Positions 28,000-37,676 of a DNA stretch of 64,000 nucleotides are shown here, piece after piece. The position numbers were made by a program, and so were the translations under genes. How positions within the stretch are numbered: the stretch's first letter is position 1; each line of letters begins with the position of its first letter. The notes under the pieces are model-generated. The model searched no databases, was not told the origin of the DNA, and saw only the letters and a list, made by a program, of their open reading frames with translations. The DNA comes from Roseiarcus sp963772555 (GTDB taxonomy: Bacteria; Pseudomonadota; Alphaproteobacteria; Rhizobiales; Beijerinckiaceae), in assembly GCA_963772555.1 (NCBI GenBank), contig CAVYXQ010000003.1, positions 372,001 to 436,000 of the forward strand, in the 5' to 3' direction.

Positions 28000-28185
28000 G
28001 CCGCTTTTGCATTGCGCCAACTCGCGTCAGGGCAACTGCCACTTTGCCGGCGAGCACTGCTCGGTCGACTTTCAAGGCTACATGGAAGTCGGCGCCGAGG
28101 AGGGAAGCCGCGCCGCGCAGGAGATCATTGGCGACTATTCGTGAAGCCGTAAGCGGCGGCGATACCCGCCAGCGAAATGTCTCTC

Positions 28186-28896
28186 TTACGCGAGCGCCAG
28201 TCGCAAATAGGCGGAGACGTGGGGCGGCGTCCGGGCCTCGTCGATGTCGGCGGCGCGGCGAACGACGTGCATGCGCGTAAGCTCGGAATGGGGGTCGAGG
28301 GCGAGAAAAGCCTCGATCCGCGCTTTCGCCTTCTCGGCGCTGAGCGAAAGCGTCATCAGTTTCATGCAGGCGATGCGCTGCGGCGTGAAGACGACCGTCC
28401 AGCCGTCCTTGATCGCCGCCTCGCCGGCGCTGACCCCCGTTTCCTCGAAAAGTTCGCGCCGCGCGCTCGCGTCCAGATCGAGCCTGCCGCCGAAGACGTC
28501 GCTCGGATCGGGCGTGCCGGCGGGAAAATAGATCAGACCGCCGTTGTAGGTGTGCGGCGCCATCTCGCCGAGCAGAAAAGCCCCGTCCGCCGATCTCAAG
28601 GCCGCCATCGAAAAGCAACTGGCGACCGGTTCGCCCGGATGGCCGAAGGCGCGCCAGGCGATGAAATTCTCGTAGCTGGTTTCGAAGAACGCGCCCTTGA
28701 GCTTCGAACCGGCGCCGGCGAGCGTGCGCCGGTTCAACAGCAGCACGCGACCGTTGTAGAGTTCCGGTTTCGCCCGGCGCGCCTCCGCCCAGTGAGCCGC
28801 GATGCGCGCCGCGTGCTTCTCGGCGAACGTCCAGGACGCCGACTCGACGACGAAGTCGAGTTCGGCGACCTCGACGATTTCGGCGCCCTCGCTCAA
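28186..28896 (-). CDS. Nudix hydrolase-like protein
   Basis: 236 residues. The Nudix helix is recognisable in ARRELFEETGVSAGEAA (the REUxEExGU half), but the upstream Gly and Glu of the full box are not in their usual register, so hydrolase activity is uncertain. Conserved features of the family's long form include RVLLLNRRTL and YNGGLIYFPAGTPDPSD. The TTG start overlaps the end of the PhzF-like gene, suggesting coupled translation. The 186 bases to the ATPase gene on the other side contain no recognisable gene. Confidence 0.8.
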   Translation of the reverse strand: MSEGAEIVEVAELDFVVESASWTFAEKHAARIAAHWAEARRAKPELYNGRVLLLNRRTLAGAGSKLKGAFFETSYENFIAWRAFGHPGEPVASCFSMAALRSADGAFLLGEMAPHTYNGGLIYFPAGTPDPSDVFGGRLDLDASARRELFEETGVSAGEAAIKDGWTVVFTPQRIACMKLMTLSLSAEKAKARIEAFLALDPHSELTRMHVVRRAADIDEARTPPHVSAYLRLALA

Positions 28897-29691
28897 AGCT
28901 CGAGCGCGCCGCTGGATACGATGACCGCCGAGCCGCCGACCGAAACCGCGCCGAGCGCCCCCTTTTTGACTTCAAAGGTGAGCGCAATGAGGCTCGGGCG
29001 GCCCATTTCAATCCCCTGTTCGATCATGAACCTGTGCTTGCCGTCGCCTGGCCGGTCGAAGGCGAACGGGACGCCGGCGAAAGCCGCGGCGGCGCTCCCG
29101 GTCGCAGGATCCTCGATGACGCCCCAGTTGGGGGCGAACATCCGCGCATGAAAGGCCGAGCCAGACCTCTCGCACTCCCGCGTGTACAGAAAGGCGCCCG
29201 GCTGGTCCTTCTGCGCCCAGGCACAGGGGCCGGGGCCGGCGCGCCGAATGGCAGCGAGCGTCCCGACCGGGATGAAAAGGTATGGCGCGCCGGCGCTGAA
29301 GAGGCTCGGGCGATGGCCATCGAAGCCGATATCGCCGGTTGCGAGTCCGAGGCCGGCGGCGATCTCTGCGACCGGCGGGGGATCGGCATGGAGCCGCTCC
29401 GGGGGCTTCGGCAAGTCGAATTCCGATCGGGAGTTCGGCCGAGCGGAGAGGGGCGAGCAAAGCCCCGGTTCCGATCGTCGGGTGGCCGGCGAAGGGCAAT
29501 TCCCGGCCGGGCGCGAAGATCCGCACTGCGACGGCATTGGCGCAGGCGTTCGGCGCGCAAACGAAGACGGTTTCGGACAGGTTGAATTCGCGCGCGATCG
29601 CCTGCATCCGGACGTCGTCGAGGCCGTCGGCGTCCAATACGACCGCCAGCGGATTGCCGGCGAGCGCCGTGTCGGTAAACACGTCGAGCAA
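28893..29691 (-). pseudogene. PhzF-family isomerase/epimerase-like protein, frameshifted
   Basis: The PhzF signature is complete in two frames. The first part is LDVFTDTALAGNPLAVVLDA, FNLSETVFV and the motif LPFAGHPTIGTGALL. After a run of five G at 29401-29405 (plus strand) the frame changes to PPERLHADPPPVAEIAAGLG, then WGVIEDPATGSAAAAFAGVP and the C-terminal strand VSSGALEL. Removing one G gives a continuous protein of about 265 aa. The N-terminus is slightly short for the family; a TTG at 29691 is the only in-frame start seen. PhzF enzymes act as isomerases/epimerases on small metabolites; substrate unknown here. Confidence 0.85.
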
Positions 29692-29728
29692 GCCCCCGCT
29701 TTTCAGACCCTCCCCGGCCCGTGCGCCG

Positions 29729-30043
29729 CTAGGGAACGCAGCAGCCCGGCACGGTGAAGTTGTTCGGCAGCCGCTCGAGGCCCCGCTGGCCCACGAAGGT
29801 GTGGTCGATTTCCGGCATGTGGTTCAGCGGAGTGACCGTATTCAGCGCGTAGTTGTTGAAATCGCCGGGGCTCGCGCCGGTCCCCAGAGTCAAATAGGAC
29901 TCGGCCGCGTGAACGATGATCTGGCGACCCGCCTCGGCGACCGGATGGCGGACATGGCGGTGAACCGGTTGGGCGGTCGCGGCGCCGGTAAGGCCGAGGC
30001 CCATTGCAAGGGCTGCGCCAAATAGTTTGGCTGAACGGGTCAT
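29729..30043 (-). CDS. Small exported protein of unknown function
   Basis: A 104-residue protein starting MTRSAKLFGAALAMGLGL, an evident signal peptide with cleavage after ATAQ or nearby. The mature part contains HRHVRHPVAEA, SYLTLGTGASPGDFNNYALN and a C-terminus ending LPNNFTVPGCCVP with an adjacent cysteine pair. No family recognised. An upstream in-frame start (30088) would add 15 residues ahead of the signal peptide and is less likely. Located between pdxY and the phzF-like gene, same strand. Confidence 0.65.
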   Translation of the reverse strand: MTRSAKLFGAALAMGLGLTGAATAQPVHRHVRHPVAEAGRQIIVHAAESYLTLGTGASPGDFNNYALNTVTPLNHMPEIDHTFVGQRGLERLPNNFTVPGCCVP

Positions 30044-30130
30044 TGTTCGTCCTTTCGTCGGGCGCGCCCGAGCGGCCTTACGAGTCAATATATCGGCGAC
30101 GCGCGAAGAAAGTAAGTGCGCCGCCCGGAA

Positions 30131-30995
30131 TTAAACCGCCTCCGGGCGAAAGAGTTTCGGAGGGTTGACAATTTCATCCTGCGCCGCGACGAGCGCGAGC
30201 TCGCGCCCGCCGCTGGCCAGTGTCGCGTCTATGACCGCAAAGACCGAAGAGGCCGCCAGACTGAGCGCCTGCGGCGTTGCGCGGCTCTCCAGCCAGTGAT
30301 GGAAGAAGAGGGCCGCGAACAGGTCGCCCGCGCCATTGACGGCGATCGGCAGTTTGGCGGTGCGGAGCCGCCAGAGGCCCCGATCGTCGCCGGCCAGAAT
30401 GTCGAGCGCGTCCGCTGCCGTGTCCTCGAGCCGGAGCGAGGTCGCCGCCACAACGCTGGGGCCGCGCGCGCGGAGCGCCGCGATCGCGGCGCGGGCCTGC
30501 GATAGCCTGGTCACCGGCGAGCCGGCCAGCCATTCGAGTTCGAAGGCGTTCGGCGTCGCGACAGACGCCGCCCGGAGGGCGCGGTCGCGGAAGAATTCGG
30601 CGACGCCCGCCGTGACATAAGCGCCGCGATCGACATCGCCGATCACCGGATCGCAGGCGTAAGCGGCGTCTGGATTGGCGGCCCGGATGCGGGCGAGGGC
30701 GCGGAGCGCCGCCTCGCCGATCTCCGCCCTGCCGAGATAGCCCGTGACGAGGCCAGCGCAGCGCGGCAGAACGCCGATCGAACTCGAGGCCGTCCATGCA
30801 TTCGTCGATCATGCCGGCGTCGAAGGCGCGGCCGCGCCAGCCCGGGTAGCCGGTATGGCTCGAGAACTGCACGCTCATCAACGGCCAGACCTCGCGGCCA
30901 AGCCGCTGCAACGGAAAGACTGCCGCCGAATTGCCGACGTGGCCGTAGACGACATGCGACTGGATGGAGAGGATCGGGTCAAACATGGCGCGCAA
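30131..30995 (-). pseudogene. pdxY: Pyridoxal kinase, frameshifted
   Basis: Salvage kinase for vitamin B6 (pyridoxal to PLP). The N-terminal hallmark ILSIQSHVVYGHVGNSAAVF and FSSHTGYPGWRGRAF are in the first frame. At about 30776-30786 one surplus base moves the rest to another frame: IGVLPRCAGLVTGYLGRAEI, YACDPVIGDVDRGAYV, ATPNAFELEWLAG and the anion-hole motif NGAGDLFAALFFHHWL. The repaired length is about 287 aa, exactly that of PdxY proteins. So the gene is complete apart from the single indel. Confidence 0.9.
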
Positions 30996-31414
30996 CGAGA
31001 CGCCAATTTGGCCGCGTGGTCAAAGGCGCCCAAGCGACCTGTTCGACGGGTTACGGGTTTCTGGCGGTTCGGCGCGGGAGCGTGGGCTGACAGCGTCACC
31101 GCGGCGGACCCGTTCATGCGATTTTGGCGGAGTTCCGCGGCCTCCACGTCTCGGCGTTCTCAATTCGTCCCTTATGCGTATCAGAAGACCGTTTCGTTAG
31201 TTCCGGCCGGACAGTTGGACCTGAAGCGTCGTCCCAGGGCGGTGGAGGTTAAGCCGCCTCCTCCGGATGGACCCAAATATTCAGAAAGCGACGGGAACGA
31301 GGCGAAAGCCAGGGGCAGAGCCGAGACAACGCGGGGGCCAGTGGGAAGCTCAGACGGTGGTGCCCCTTGAGCGCGAGTTGCGGTATCAGTTGTTCGTGAC
31401 GGCTCGCGAGAGAC
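30996..31414. other. Divergent intergenic region pdxY/mrr
   Basis: 419 bases without a recognisable gene. It must hold promoters for pdxY (leftward) and the mrr-like nuclease (rightward). Short open frames on either strand show no family motif. Base composition starts to fall toward the AT-richer mrr gene. Confidence 0.45.
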
Positions 31415-32401
31415 GTGGCCAAGCAACCTAACCTCGGCCCATCGATGCCCTTATCCGAATTCCCCGGCGTTAAGACGCCCCCCGAATATGAATCCGAGTT
31501 CCTTCGGTTCATGAATCCAGTGTTGGATGTAATGCGCGAAAAAGGAGGGCAAGCTCGGCCTCGTGAAGTCTACGACGCGATCGCGCAAAGGCTCGATCTG
31601 TCCGAAAAGGAACGGACCGTCACGAACAAGAATGGTTATCCGAGATTCGAAAATCAGATTGCATGGGCACGCTCCTTCCTCGTCAAAACCGGCTACCTTG
31701 ACTCTCCCTCCCACGGCATTTGGCGACTTACCGACAAGGGCAAGGAAGCCCACCTTGACGGGCCCGATATAGATGCGATTGTTCGCCGCGTTGCGGAAAT
31801 GAACGCGCTCGCCAAGGCGGGCACGGAGACGAAGACCACGGCGGAACCCACGCCCGGAAATGAATCCTCCACGAAAGACAAGGAAGACGAGGCCATTGCG
31901 CCTTCGCCACAAACGTCTCCTTACAGCGATCACCGGCCTGCCCTTATTGCGCTAATCGGAAGCATGACGCCCCTTGGCTTTGAGGAATTTTGTTCGGAAT
32001 TGCTGGCGCGCGTTGGAGTGGAAGATGTTCAAACAACCCGCTATTCCAAGGACGGCGGCATAGACGGGACGGGTCGATTGCGGATCAACGATTTCGTCTC
32101 TCAGCGGATAGCCTATCAAGCAAAGAAATTCGACGGGTCGGGTCGCAAGGTATCGTCGGAAGAAATACAGAGATTTCGTGGAGCGATAGGTGGCCACATT
32201 GCCAAAGGAATTTTGTTTACGACGACGGCCTTTTCCGAAGACGCGAAGCGCGAAGCAAGGGCACCTGGAAAGGTTGAAATTGAACTTGTCGATCTCGACC
32301 GGATATTGGAAATTTGCGAGACTTATCAAATCGGACTGGTTGAGCAAAAAATTCTCGTCACGGACCCTTCTTTCTTCGAAAGGTTCCGGAGGCCTACTTA
32401 A
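31415..32401 (+). CDS. mrr: Mrr-like type IV restriction endonuclease
   Basis: A 328-residue nuclease in two parts. The N-terminal Mrr_N-type winged helix has VLDVMREKGGQARPREVYDA, ENQIAWARSFLVKTGYL and GIWRLTDKGKEAH. A charged linker (about 130-175) follows, then the catalytic domain GFEEFCSELLARVGVEDVQT, the active-site Asp in YSKDGGIDGTG and the QxK motif in IAYQAKKFDGSG. This is the Mrr cat module of modification-dependent restriction enzymes. Visibly lower GC than the surroundings, suggesting transfer. Start GTG at 31415; an ATG at 31444 is an alternative. The next gene encodes a GIY-YIG-like nuclease. Confidence 0.9.
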   Translation: MAKQPNLGPSMPLSEFPGVKTPPEYESEFLRFMNPVLDVMREKGGQARPREVYDAIAQRLDLSEKERTVTNKNGYPRFENQIAWARSFLVKTGYLDSPSHGIWRLTDKGKEAHLDGPDIDAIVRRVAEMNALAKAGTETKTTAEPTPGNESSTKDKEDEAIAPSPQTSPYSDHRPALIALIGSMTPLGFEEFCSELLARVGVEDVQTTRYSKDGGIDGTGRLRINDFVSQRIAYQAKKFDGSGRKVSSEEIQRFRGAIGGHIAKGILFTTTAFSEDAKREARAPGKVEIELVDLDRILEICETYQIGLVEQKILVTDPSFFERFRRPT

Positions 32402-32439
32402 CGTTCTCGCTAACCTGTAACGGCTTGCGTGGAAGCCCG

Positions 32440-32742
32440 ATGCCGAAAGTGGTCTACAAGGTAACTTGGCCGAACGGAAAAATCTATGTCGGCAGCGACA
32501 TGACCGACTTAATCACGTATTTCGGCAGCCCAGACAAGCGGGTAATTGAGGCTGACTTCCCGACACGAGAAATCCGCCGAGACATGATGATACGACGTGA
32601 AATTCTTTGGGAGTCGGAGACCGCAGCCGATGCCGAAGTGCGCCGCGTCGAGCGTGAATTTATTCTGGCGCTCCGGGCGAATGATCCGGCAGTCGGATAT
32701 AACCGGAACCCACGACACAGTCGGCCTTCAGACCAAAATTAG
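32440..32742 (+). CDS. GIY-YIG-like nuclease-domain protein
   Basis: A 100-residue protein with the GIY-YIG framework in VVYKVTWPNGKIYVGSDMTD (VYK...YVG in place of GIY...YIG), a YFGSP loop, and a C-terminal Glu/Asn pair region EREFILALRANDPAVGYNRN. It lies 38 nt after the mrr stop on the same strand and shares its lower GC, so both were probably acquired together. The ATG at 32440 is preferred over an in-frame upstream GTG because homology begins directly after it. Small stand-alone GIY-YIG proteins have varied, often unknown roles. Confidence 0.75.
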   Translation: MPKVVYKVTWPNGKIYVGSDMTDLITYFGSPDKRVIEADFPTREIRRDMMIRREILWESETAADAEVRRVEREFILALRANDPAVGYNRNPRHSRPSDQN

Positions 32743-32925
32743 AACGAGCGCCGCTCTGGCGGTTGGTAGGTGAAAAAAGGGGCATTGTGGAACCCCGCCC
32801 CCTCCTGTGCTTTCCGGGCCTCGCGGCCTGTCCTTGCGACCTATTCGACTACCGGCGCGAGGACCTCGTGCTTGCGCGAACGCCGTGATGACAATATTGC
32901 CGTCCGTTCGACGAGGAGCCTGCCC

Positions 32926-34635
32926 ATGAGCGACGCCATCGCCTTTCTCAAACGTGCGATCGAGCAGGGGCAGGGGCTCGCCAAGGCCGACGTCGTCTTG
33001 AAGGGCGGGCGGATCTTCGATCTCGTCAGCGGCGAGCTCAGGCAAAGCGATGTCGCCATCTGCGGCGATCGCATCGTCGGGACCTTGGCGGAGTACAGCG
33101 GCGCCCGCGAGATCGACATCCGCGGCAAGATCGTCGTTCCTGGTTTCGTCGACACGCACTGCCATGTCGAATCGTCGCTGATCACGCCGCTCGAATTCGA
33201 CCGCTGCGTGCTGCGGCGCGGCGTGACCACGGCGATCTGCGATCCGCATGAGATCGCCAACGTGTTCGGGCAGCCGGGGATTCGCTATTTCCTCGAAGGC
33301 GCGATGCGCACCGTAATGGACCTTCGCATCCAGCTCTCGAGCTGCGTGCCGGCGACGCATCTCGAGACGTCGGGCGCGCGGCTCGAGGTCGGCGATCTTC
33401 TGCCGCTCGCCGATCACCCCAAGGCGCTCGGTCTCGCGGAATTCATGAATTTTCCCGGCCTGCTCGCCCGCGATCCCTCCTGCCTTGCCAAGCTCGCCGC
33501 CTTCCAGACCCGGCCGATCGACGGGCACAGCCCGCTGCTCGGCGGCCTCGCCCTCAACGGCTATCTCAGCGCCGGCGTGCGCACCGACCACGAGGTGACG
33601 AACCTTAACGAAGCGCGTGAGAAACTCGCCAAGGGCATGCAGCTGCTGATCCGCGAGGGCTCGGTCTGCAAGGACCTGCATGCGCTGGCGCCGATCATCA
33701 CCGAGCGCAATTCGCCCTTCATCGCCTTCTGCACCGACGACCGCAATCCGCTCGACATCGCGGAGGAAGGCCATCTCGATTTTCTGATCCGCACCGCGAT
33801 CAAGCTCGGCGCGCCGCCGCTCGCCGCCTATCGCGCCGCCTCGATCTCGGCCGCGCGCATCTTCGGTCTGCGCGACCGCGGCCTCGTCGGGCCGGGCTGG
33901 CGCGCCGATCTCGTCGTGGTCGACGATCTCGAAAGCTGCGCGGTCTCGACGGTGCTGGCGGCGGGCCGCGTGGTCGACGACGCGCTATTCTCGACGCGCG
34001 GCGACTTGACCGCGGTCGGGCGCATGAGCGTCAAGGCGCGGCGGGTCGAGGCGAAGGACTTCGTCGCCAGAGGGCAGGGGCCTTCGACCCAGGCGATCGG
34101 CGTCATTCCGGGCAAGATCATCACCAACCGCGCGCCGGTGACGCTGCCGTTCAGGAACGGCGAACGCGGCGTCGATCTCGATCAGGACGTGGTCAAGGTC
34201 TCGGTCGTCGCCCGCCACGGGGTCAATGACAATATGGCGACCGCTTTCGTTCAGGGTTTCGGCATGAAGCGCGGCGCGATCGCGTCTTCGGTCGGCCACG
34301 ACAGCCACAATCTTTGTGTCGTCGGAACGAACGAGACGGATATGGCCGCGGCGATTAACCGCCTGTCCGAGATCGAGGGCGGCTTCGCGGTGGCGGAGAA
34401 CGGCAGGATTATAGCGGAATTGCCGCTGCCGGTGGCGGGGCTCATGAGCCTGCAAAGTTTCGAGGAGGTGCGCGAGGGGTTGATCCCGCTGCGCCAGGCG
34501 GCCAAGGGCCTCGGCGTCACGCTGGCGGAGCCCTTCCTCCAGGTCGCCTTTCTGCCGTTGCCGGTGATTCCGCACCTGAAGATCACCGATATGGGGCTTG
34601 TCGATGTCGACAAGTTCGAGTTCGTCCGGGATTGA
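32926..34635 (+). CDS. ade: Adenine deaminase
   Basis: A 569-residue amidohydrolase that converts adenine to hypoxanthine + ammonia (purine salvage). Family markers are DVVLKGGRIFDLVSGE, VPGFVDTHCHVESSL with the metal HxH, TTAICDPHEIANV, and late SVGHDSHNLCVVGTNETDMA. Length is typical. Start ATG at 32926 with GAGGAG 9 nt upstream. It stands alone as a transcript and ends 11 nt before the convergent FGGY kinase. Confidence 0.95.
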   Translation: MSDAIAFLKRAIEQGQGLAKADVVLKGGRIFDLVSGELRQSDVAICGDRIVGTLAEYSGAREIDIRGKIVVPGFVDTHCHVESSLITPLEFDRCVLRRGVTTAICDPHEIANVFGQPGIRYFLEGAMRTVMDLRIQLSSCVPATHLETSGARLEVGDLLPLADHPKALGLAEFMNFPGLLARDPSCLAKLAAFQTRPIDGHSPLLGGLALNGYLSAGVRTDHEVTNLNEAREKLAKGMQLLIREGSVCKDLHALAPIITERNSPFIAFCTDDRNPLDIAEEGHLDFLIRTAIKLGAPPLAAYRAASISAARIFGLRDRGLVGPGWRADLVVVDDLESCAVSTVLAAGRVVDDALFSTRGDLTAVGRMSVKARRVEAKDFVARGQGPSTQAIGVIPGKIITNRAPVTLPFRNGERGVDLDQDVVKVSVVARHGVNDNMATAFVQGFGMKRGAIASSVGHDSHNLCVVGTNETDMAAAINRLSEIEGGFAVAENGRIIAELPLPVAGLMSLQSFEEVREGLIPLRQAAKGLGVTLAEPFLQVAFLPLPVIPHLKITDMGLVDVDKFEFVRD

Positions 34636-34646
34636 AGCGGAGGGGC

Positions 34647-36156
34647 TCAAAGCCTCGCCCATGTCGAGCTCAGCGAATCCCGCAGCGCTTCGAAGACGGC
34701 GCGCCGGCGCGCCAAGAGGTCGGCCAGTCCGCGATCCGGTTCGATCCGCTTGCTGACGCTCGTCATCGCCGCAACCGCTGTTTCGAGGTCGGGATGGAGC
34801 CCGACGCCGGCCGCCGCGACGATCGCCGCCCCCAAGGCTCCGAGCTCGTTCGCGGGCGCGAGTTCGAGCGGCAGGTCGATTGCCGAGGCGAAAATCTCGA
34901 GCCACGGCCGGCTGCGGGCGGCGCCGCCGGCAAACCGGGCGGCGCGCGGCCGCGGGCGGCCGCTGAGAAGACGGTCGATGTGGCCGCAATGCTCGAAGGC
35001 CACCCCCTCATAGACGGCGCGGATGATGTCCGGCAGGCCGTGCCAGGACGAGAGCCCGATGAGGCATCCGCGCGCCTCCGGCTGGTCCAGCCGGCCGTTC
35101 AGATAGGGAAGGAAATAGGGATTGGCGTCGGCCGGCCGCGCGGACAAGACTTCTTCGTTGCAGAAATCGAACAGCGCGTCGCGGCTGCGGCGGCTCGCAT
35201 CCGCCGGGGCGAGGACCGAGTTCGACCAACCATTCGAAGGCGCTCGCCGAGGTCGGGCCGGCGTCGGTCAGGACGAATTCGCCCGGTCTCGGCCCGAAGA
35301 TCGGCGCGGAGATCGATCCGTCGGTGATCGGCGTCCGGCTGGAGAGCTGGTTCAGGCCCCATGTGCCGGCGATGACGCTGATCAGGCTTTCGTCGGTCGC
35401 CCCGAGGCCGAGCGCCATCGCCGGTCCGTCGGCGTAGCCGGCCGACACCGGCGTTCCGGCGCGTAGTCCTGTCTCAGCCGCGGCCGCTTCGCTTACGGCG
35501 CCGGCGATCGTCAGCGGCTCGACCCCCTCGCCGAAGAGCCGCGCATGCCGCCCGAGCCCGAAAAGCTCGAGCACGGCCGGCGTCCACCTTCGCTGGCGCT
35601 CGTCGATCAGGCCGGCCGACGACAGATCGCTGATCTCGAGGCCGACCGCGCCGGTCAGGCGGAAGCGGAGGTAGTCCTTGCACATCATCGCCCGGTCGGC
35701 CCGCGCCAGCGCCTCGGGCTCATGCGCCTCGAGCCAGGCGATCAGCGGCGCCGGTTTGCCCGCCCATTGCCGCTGGTAGGTCAAGGGAACCGTTTCCGCC
35801 TCGACGCCTTCGGCGCGCCATCGCGCAACGATCGCCTGCGCCCGCTGATCGGGCGACAGGATGCCGTTGCGAACCGGCGTTCCGCGGCTATCGACCAGGT
35901 AGAGGCCGTTGCCGTACCCCGTCAGGCCGACGGCGACGATTGCCGACGGCTCGATCCGCGAGGCCGCCAGGACCGTGCGCGCGACTTCGCAGACGGCGGA
36001 CCACATCGCCTCGGGATCGCGCTCGAGGGAGCCCGGCGCCGGATGCAGGGGCGCCATCGTGACGCTGGCGACCGCAAGTTCGCCGCCGCGCTCATCGTAG
36101 ACCGCCGCCTTGACCGCGGTGCCTCCCGCGTCGAAGGCCATGATGTGTCGCTGCAT
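34647..36156 (-). pseudogene. FGGY-family carbohydrate kinase, frameshifted
   Basis: Sugar kinase of the xylulokinase/gluconokinase group. The N-terminal phosphate loop IMAFDAGGTAVKAAVYDE and RNGILSPDQRAQAIV are in the first frame, which continues through VISVIAGTWGLNQLSSRTPI. Around 35205-35222 one extra base breaks the frame; the rest continues as LAPADASRRSRDALFDFCNE, ANPYFLPYLNGRLDQPEARG and the late signature RFAGGAARSRPWLEIFASAI. Repaired length about 502 aa, normal for the family. The ATG at 36156 gives the usual N-terminus. It could phosphorylate the sugar imported by one of the ABC systems, but lies about 7 kb from them. Confidence 0.88.
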
Positions 36157-36216
36157 GGCCGACGGCCTCCCCGGGCGAGGATAGCACCGCCTCCGCCCCA
36201 AATCACCGTTCGGGCG

Positions 36217-36606
36217 TCATCGCTTTCCGCCCGCGATTGGCTTGCGCAGCGCCATGGCGGCGAAGACGACCGCCAGCGCGAACCACGACACGATCATCGC
36301 CGTTCCGCCGATGGGCGCGGCAAAGGGGAAGAGCCGGTCGCCGGAAAAGGCTCGCGTCGCGAGGTCGGCGGCGAACAGCGCCGCGCCGGCTTCCATGAGA
36401 AAGCCGACGACGAGGAGCGCAGGCGAGGCGGCGACCCGCGCATGCGCCGCGATCCCGAGCGCGGCGGCGGCGTGCAGGATGAGAAATGTCGCGGCGGTGC
36501 GAGCAAGATCGCCGCCGTCTTCGTGCGCCGCCGCCGCCGCGAGCGCGACGCCTGCGCCGCCGGTCAACGCGGCGAGCGTAGCTAGAACGAGAGGGACGCG
36601 GCTCAT
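36217..36606 (-). CDS. DUF423 membrane protein
   Basis: A 129-residue protein with four hydrophobic helices: VPLVLATLAALTGGAGVALA, LILHAAAALGIAA, ALLVVGFLMEAGAALFAADL and AMIVSWFALAVVFAAMAL. The HAAAALG, GFLMEAGAALF and SGDRLFPFAAPIGGTAMIVSW segments are diagnostic of the DUF423/YgdD family (unknown function, inner membrane). A start at 36621 would add 5 residues. Confidence 0.88.
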   Translation of the reverse strand: MSRVPLVLATLAALTGGAGVALAAAAAHEDGGDLARTAATFLILHAAAALGIAAHARVAASPALLVVGFLMEAGAALFAADLATRAFSGDRLFPFAAPIGGTAMIVSWFALAVVFAAMALRKPIAGGKR

Positions 36607-36723
36607 CGGCGACGGCTCCATGGCGCCCGGGGCAGGCAAGAGAAGCCAGGCCTTGCGGCGCCGCTTGTCAAGCCGGCCCGGGGCTCCGAATGTGCGCGCC
36701 GGACGGCAAGCCGGAGGCGGAGC

Positions 36724-37173
36724 GTGGCGGACTACAGGGTGCGCGCCATCGAACGCGCAGATGACAGGCAATGGGCGCCGCTGTGGCGCGCCTATCTCGA
36801 TTTCTATCGGATGCCCGAGAACCCCGAGGCGACCAGCGCGACCTGGGCGCGAATTTTCGATCCGCTGGAGCCGGTCCACGCCCTTGTCGTCGCGCGGGGG
36901 GAAAATCTCATCGGCTTCGCCCACTACCTGTTCCAGCGCTCGACCTGGCTGGTCAACCCGCGGTGCTACCTGCAGGACCTCTATGTCGGTCCGGAAGCGC
37001 GCGGGAACGGCGTCGGACGGGCGCTGATCGGAGCGGTGGCGGCTGCGGCGAAGGAGGCCGGCGCGGCGAATGTCTTCTGGAATACGCATGAGACCAATGC
37101 CGCGGCGCGGCGCCTCTACGACGGTCTTGCGGAGCGCACGGGCTTCATCCAGTACCGCATCGAACCGCTGTGA
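36724..37173 (+). CDS. GNAT-family N-acetyltransferase
   Basis: A 149-residue single GNAT domain. The acetyl-CoA pyrophosphate loop is in LQDLYVGPEARGNGVGRALI (V..eARG.GVGraL), followed by FWNTHETNAAARRLYDGLAE, typical of motif B. The GTG start at 36724 follows GGAGGCGGAGC. The substrate is unknown. It is divergent from the DUF423 gene. Confidence 0.9.
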   Translation: MADYRVRAIERADDRQWAPLWRAYLDFYRMPENPEATSATWARIFDPLEPVHALVVARGENLIGFAHYLFQRSTWLVNPRCYLQDLYVGPEARGNGVGRALIGAVAAAAKEAGAANVFWNTHETNAAARRLYDGLAERTGFIQYRIEPL

Positions 37174-37309
37174 CAGGCGGTCGCATCCGAAAGTCGGGGC
37201 CCGTGAGACTTGCCGCAGGGGGGAACTTAACCCATGCTGCCTTCGTTAGGACTGGGTTCTCAGCATAACGGGCGAGAGCTCGAATTGCGAAAACCTTCAG
37301 GGGACCAAC

Positions 37310-37675
37310 ATGTCATCGAAACGTATCACGCAGCGCTCGCTCGCCTTCGCCCACGCCAATGTGCGGAGCGGCGTCGATGCGGCGCTGACGATCGCGGCGC
37401 GGACGCAAAGCCTGATGGCGCCGGGGGAGCCGTCCGACAAGATGCGCGAAGCCAGTCGCATGGTGCAGGAAAAAGTCGACGCAGCGGTCGAGGGCGCGTT
37501 CGCCGCCCACGCGGCCTGGGGCGCATTCGTCCTCAAGGCGGCGTTCGGCGGCGTTCGCTCCGCCAACGACATCTCCATGGGACTGGCCGGCATCGCCGAG
37601 GCTGCGGCCAAGCCGGCCCGCCGCAAGGTACGCGCCAACGCGCGGCGGCTAACTGGAGCGCGGACGCTCCCCTGA
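37310..37675 (+). CDS. Phasin-like small helical protein
   Basis: A 121-residue protein rich in Ala, with long amphipathic helices: SGVDAALTIAARTQSLMA, REASRMVQEKVDAAVEGAFA and AHAAWGAFVLKAAFGGV. EKVDAAVEGA and the length match phasin-family proteins, which coat PHB granules in alphaproteobacteria. The assignment rests on pattern alone. It ends one base before the dedA gene. Confidence 0.65.
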   Translation: MSSKRITQRSLAFAHANVRSGVDAALTIAARTQSLMAPGEPSDKMREASRMVQEKVDAAVEGAFAAHAAWGAFVLKAAFGGVRSANDISMGLAGIAEAAAKPARRKVRANARRLTGARTLP

Positions 37676-37676
37676 T

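Noticed and set aside
30131..30995. Two overlapping separate genes in the pdxY region
   Set aside because: The two frames are the N- and C-terminal parts of one pyridoxal kinase separated by a single surplus base.
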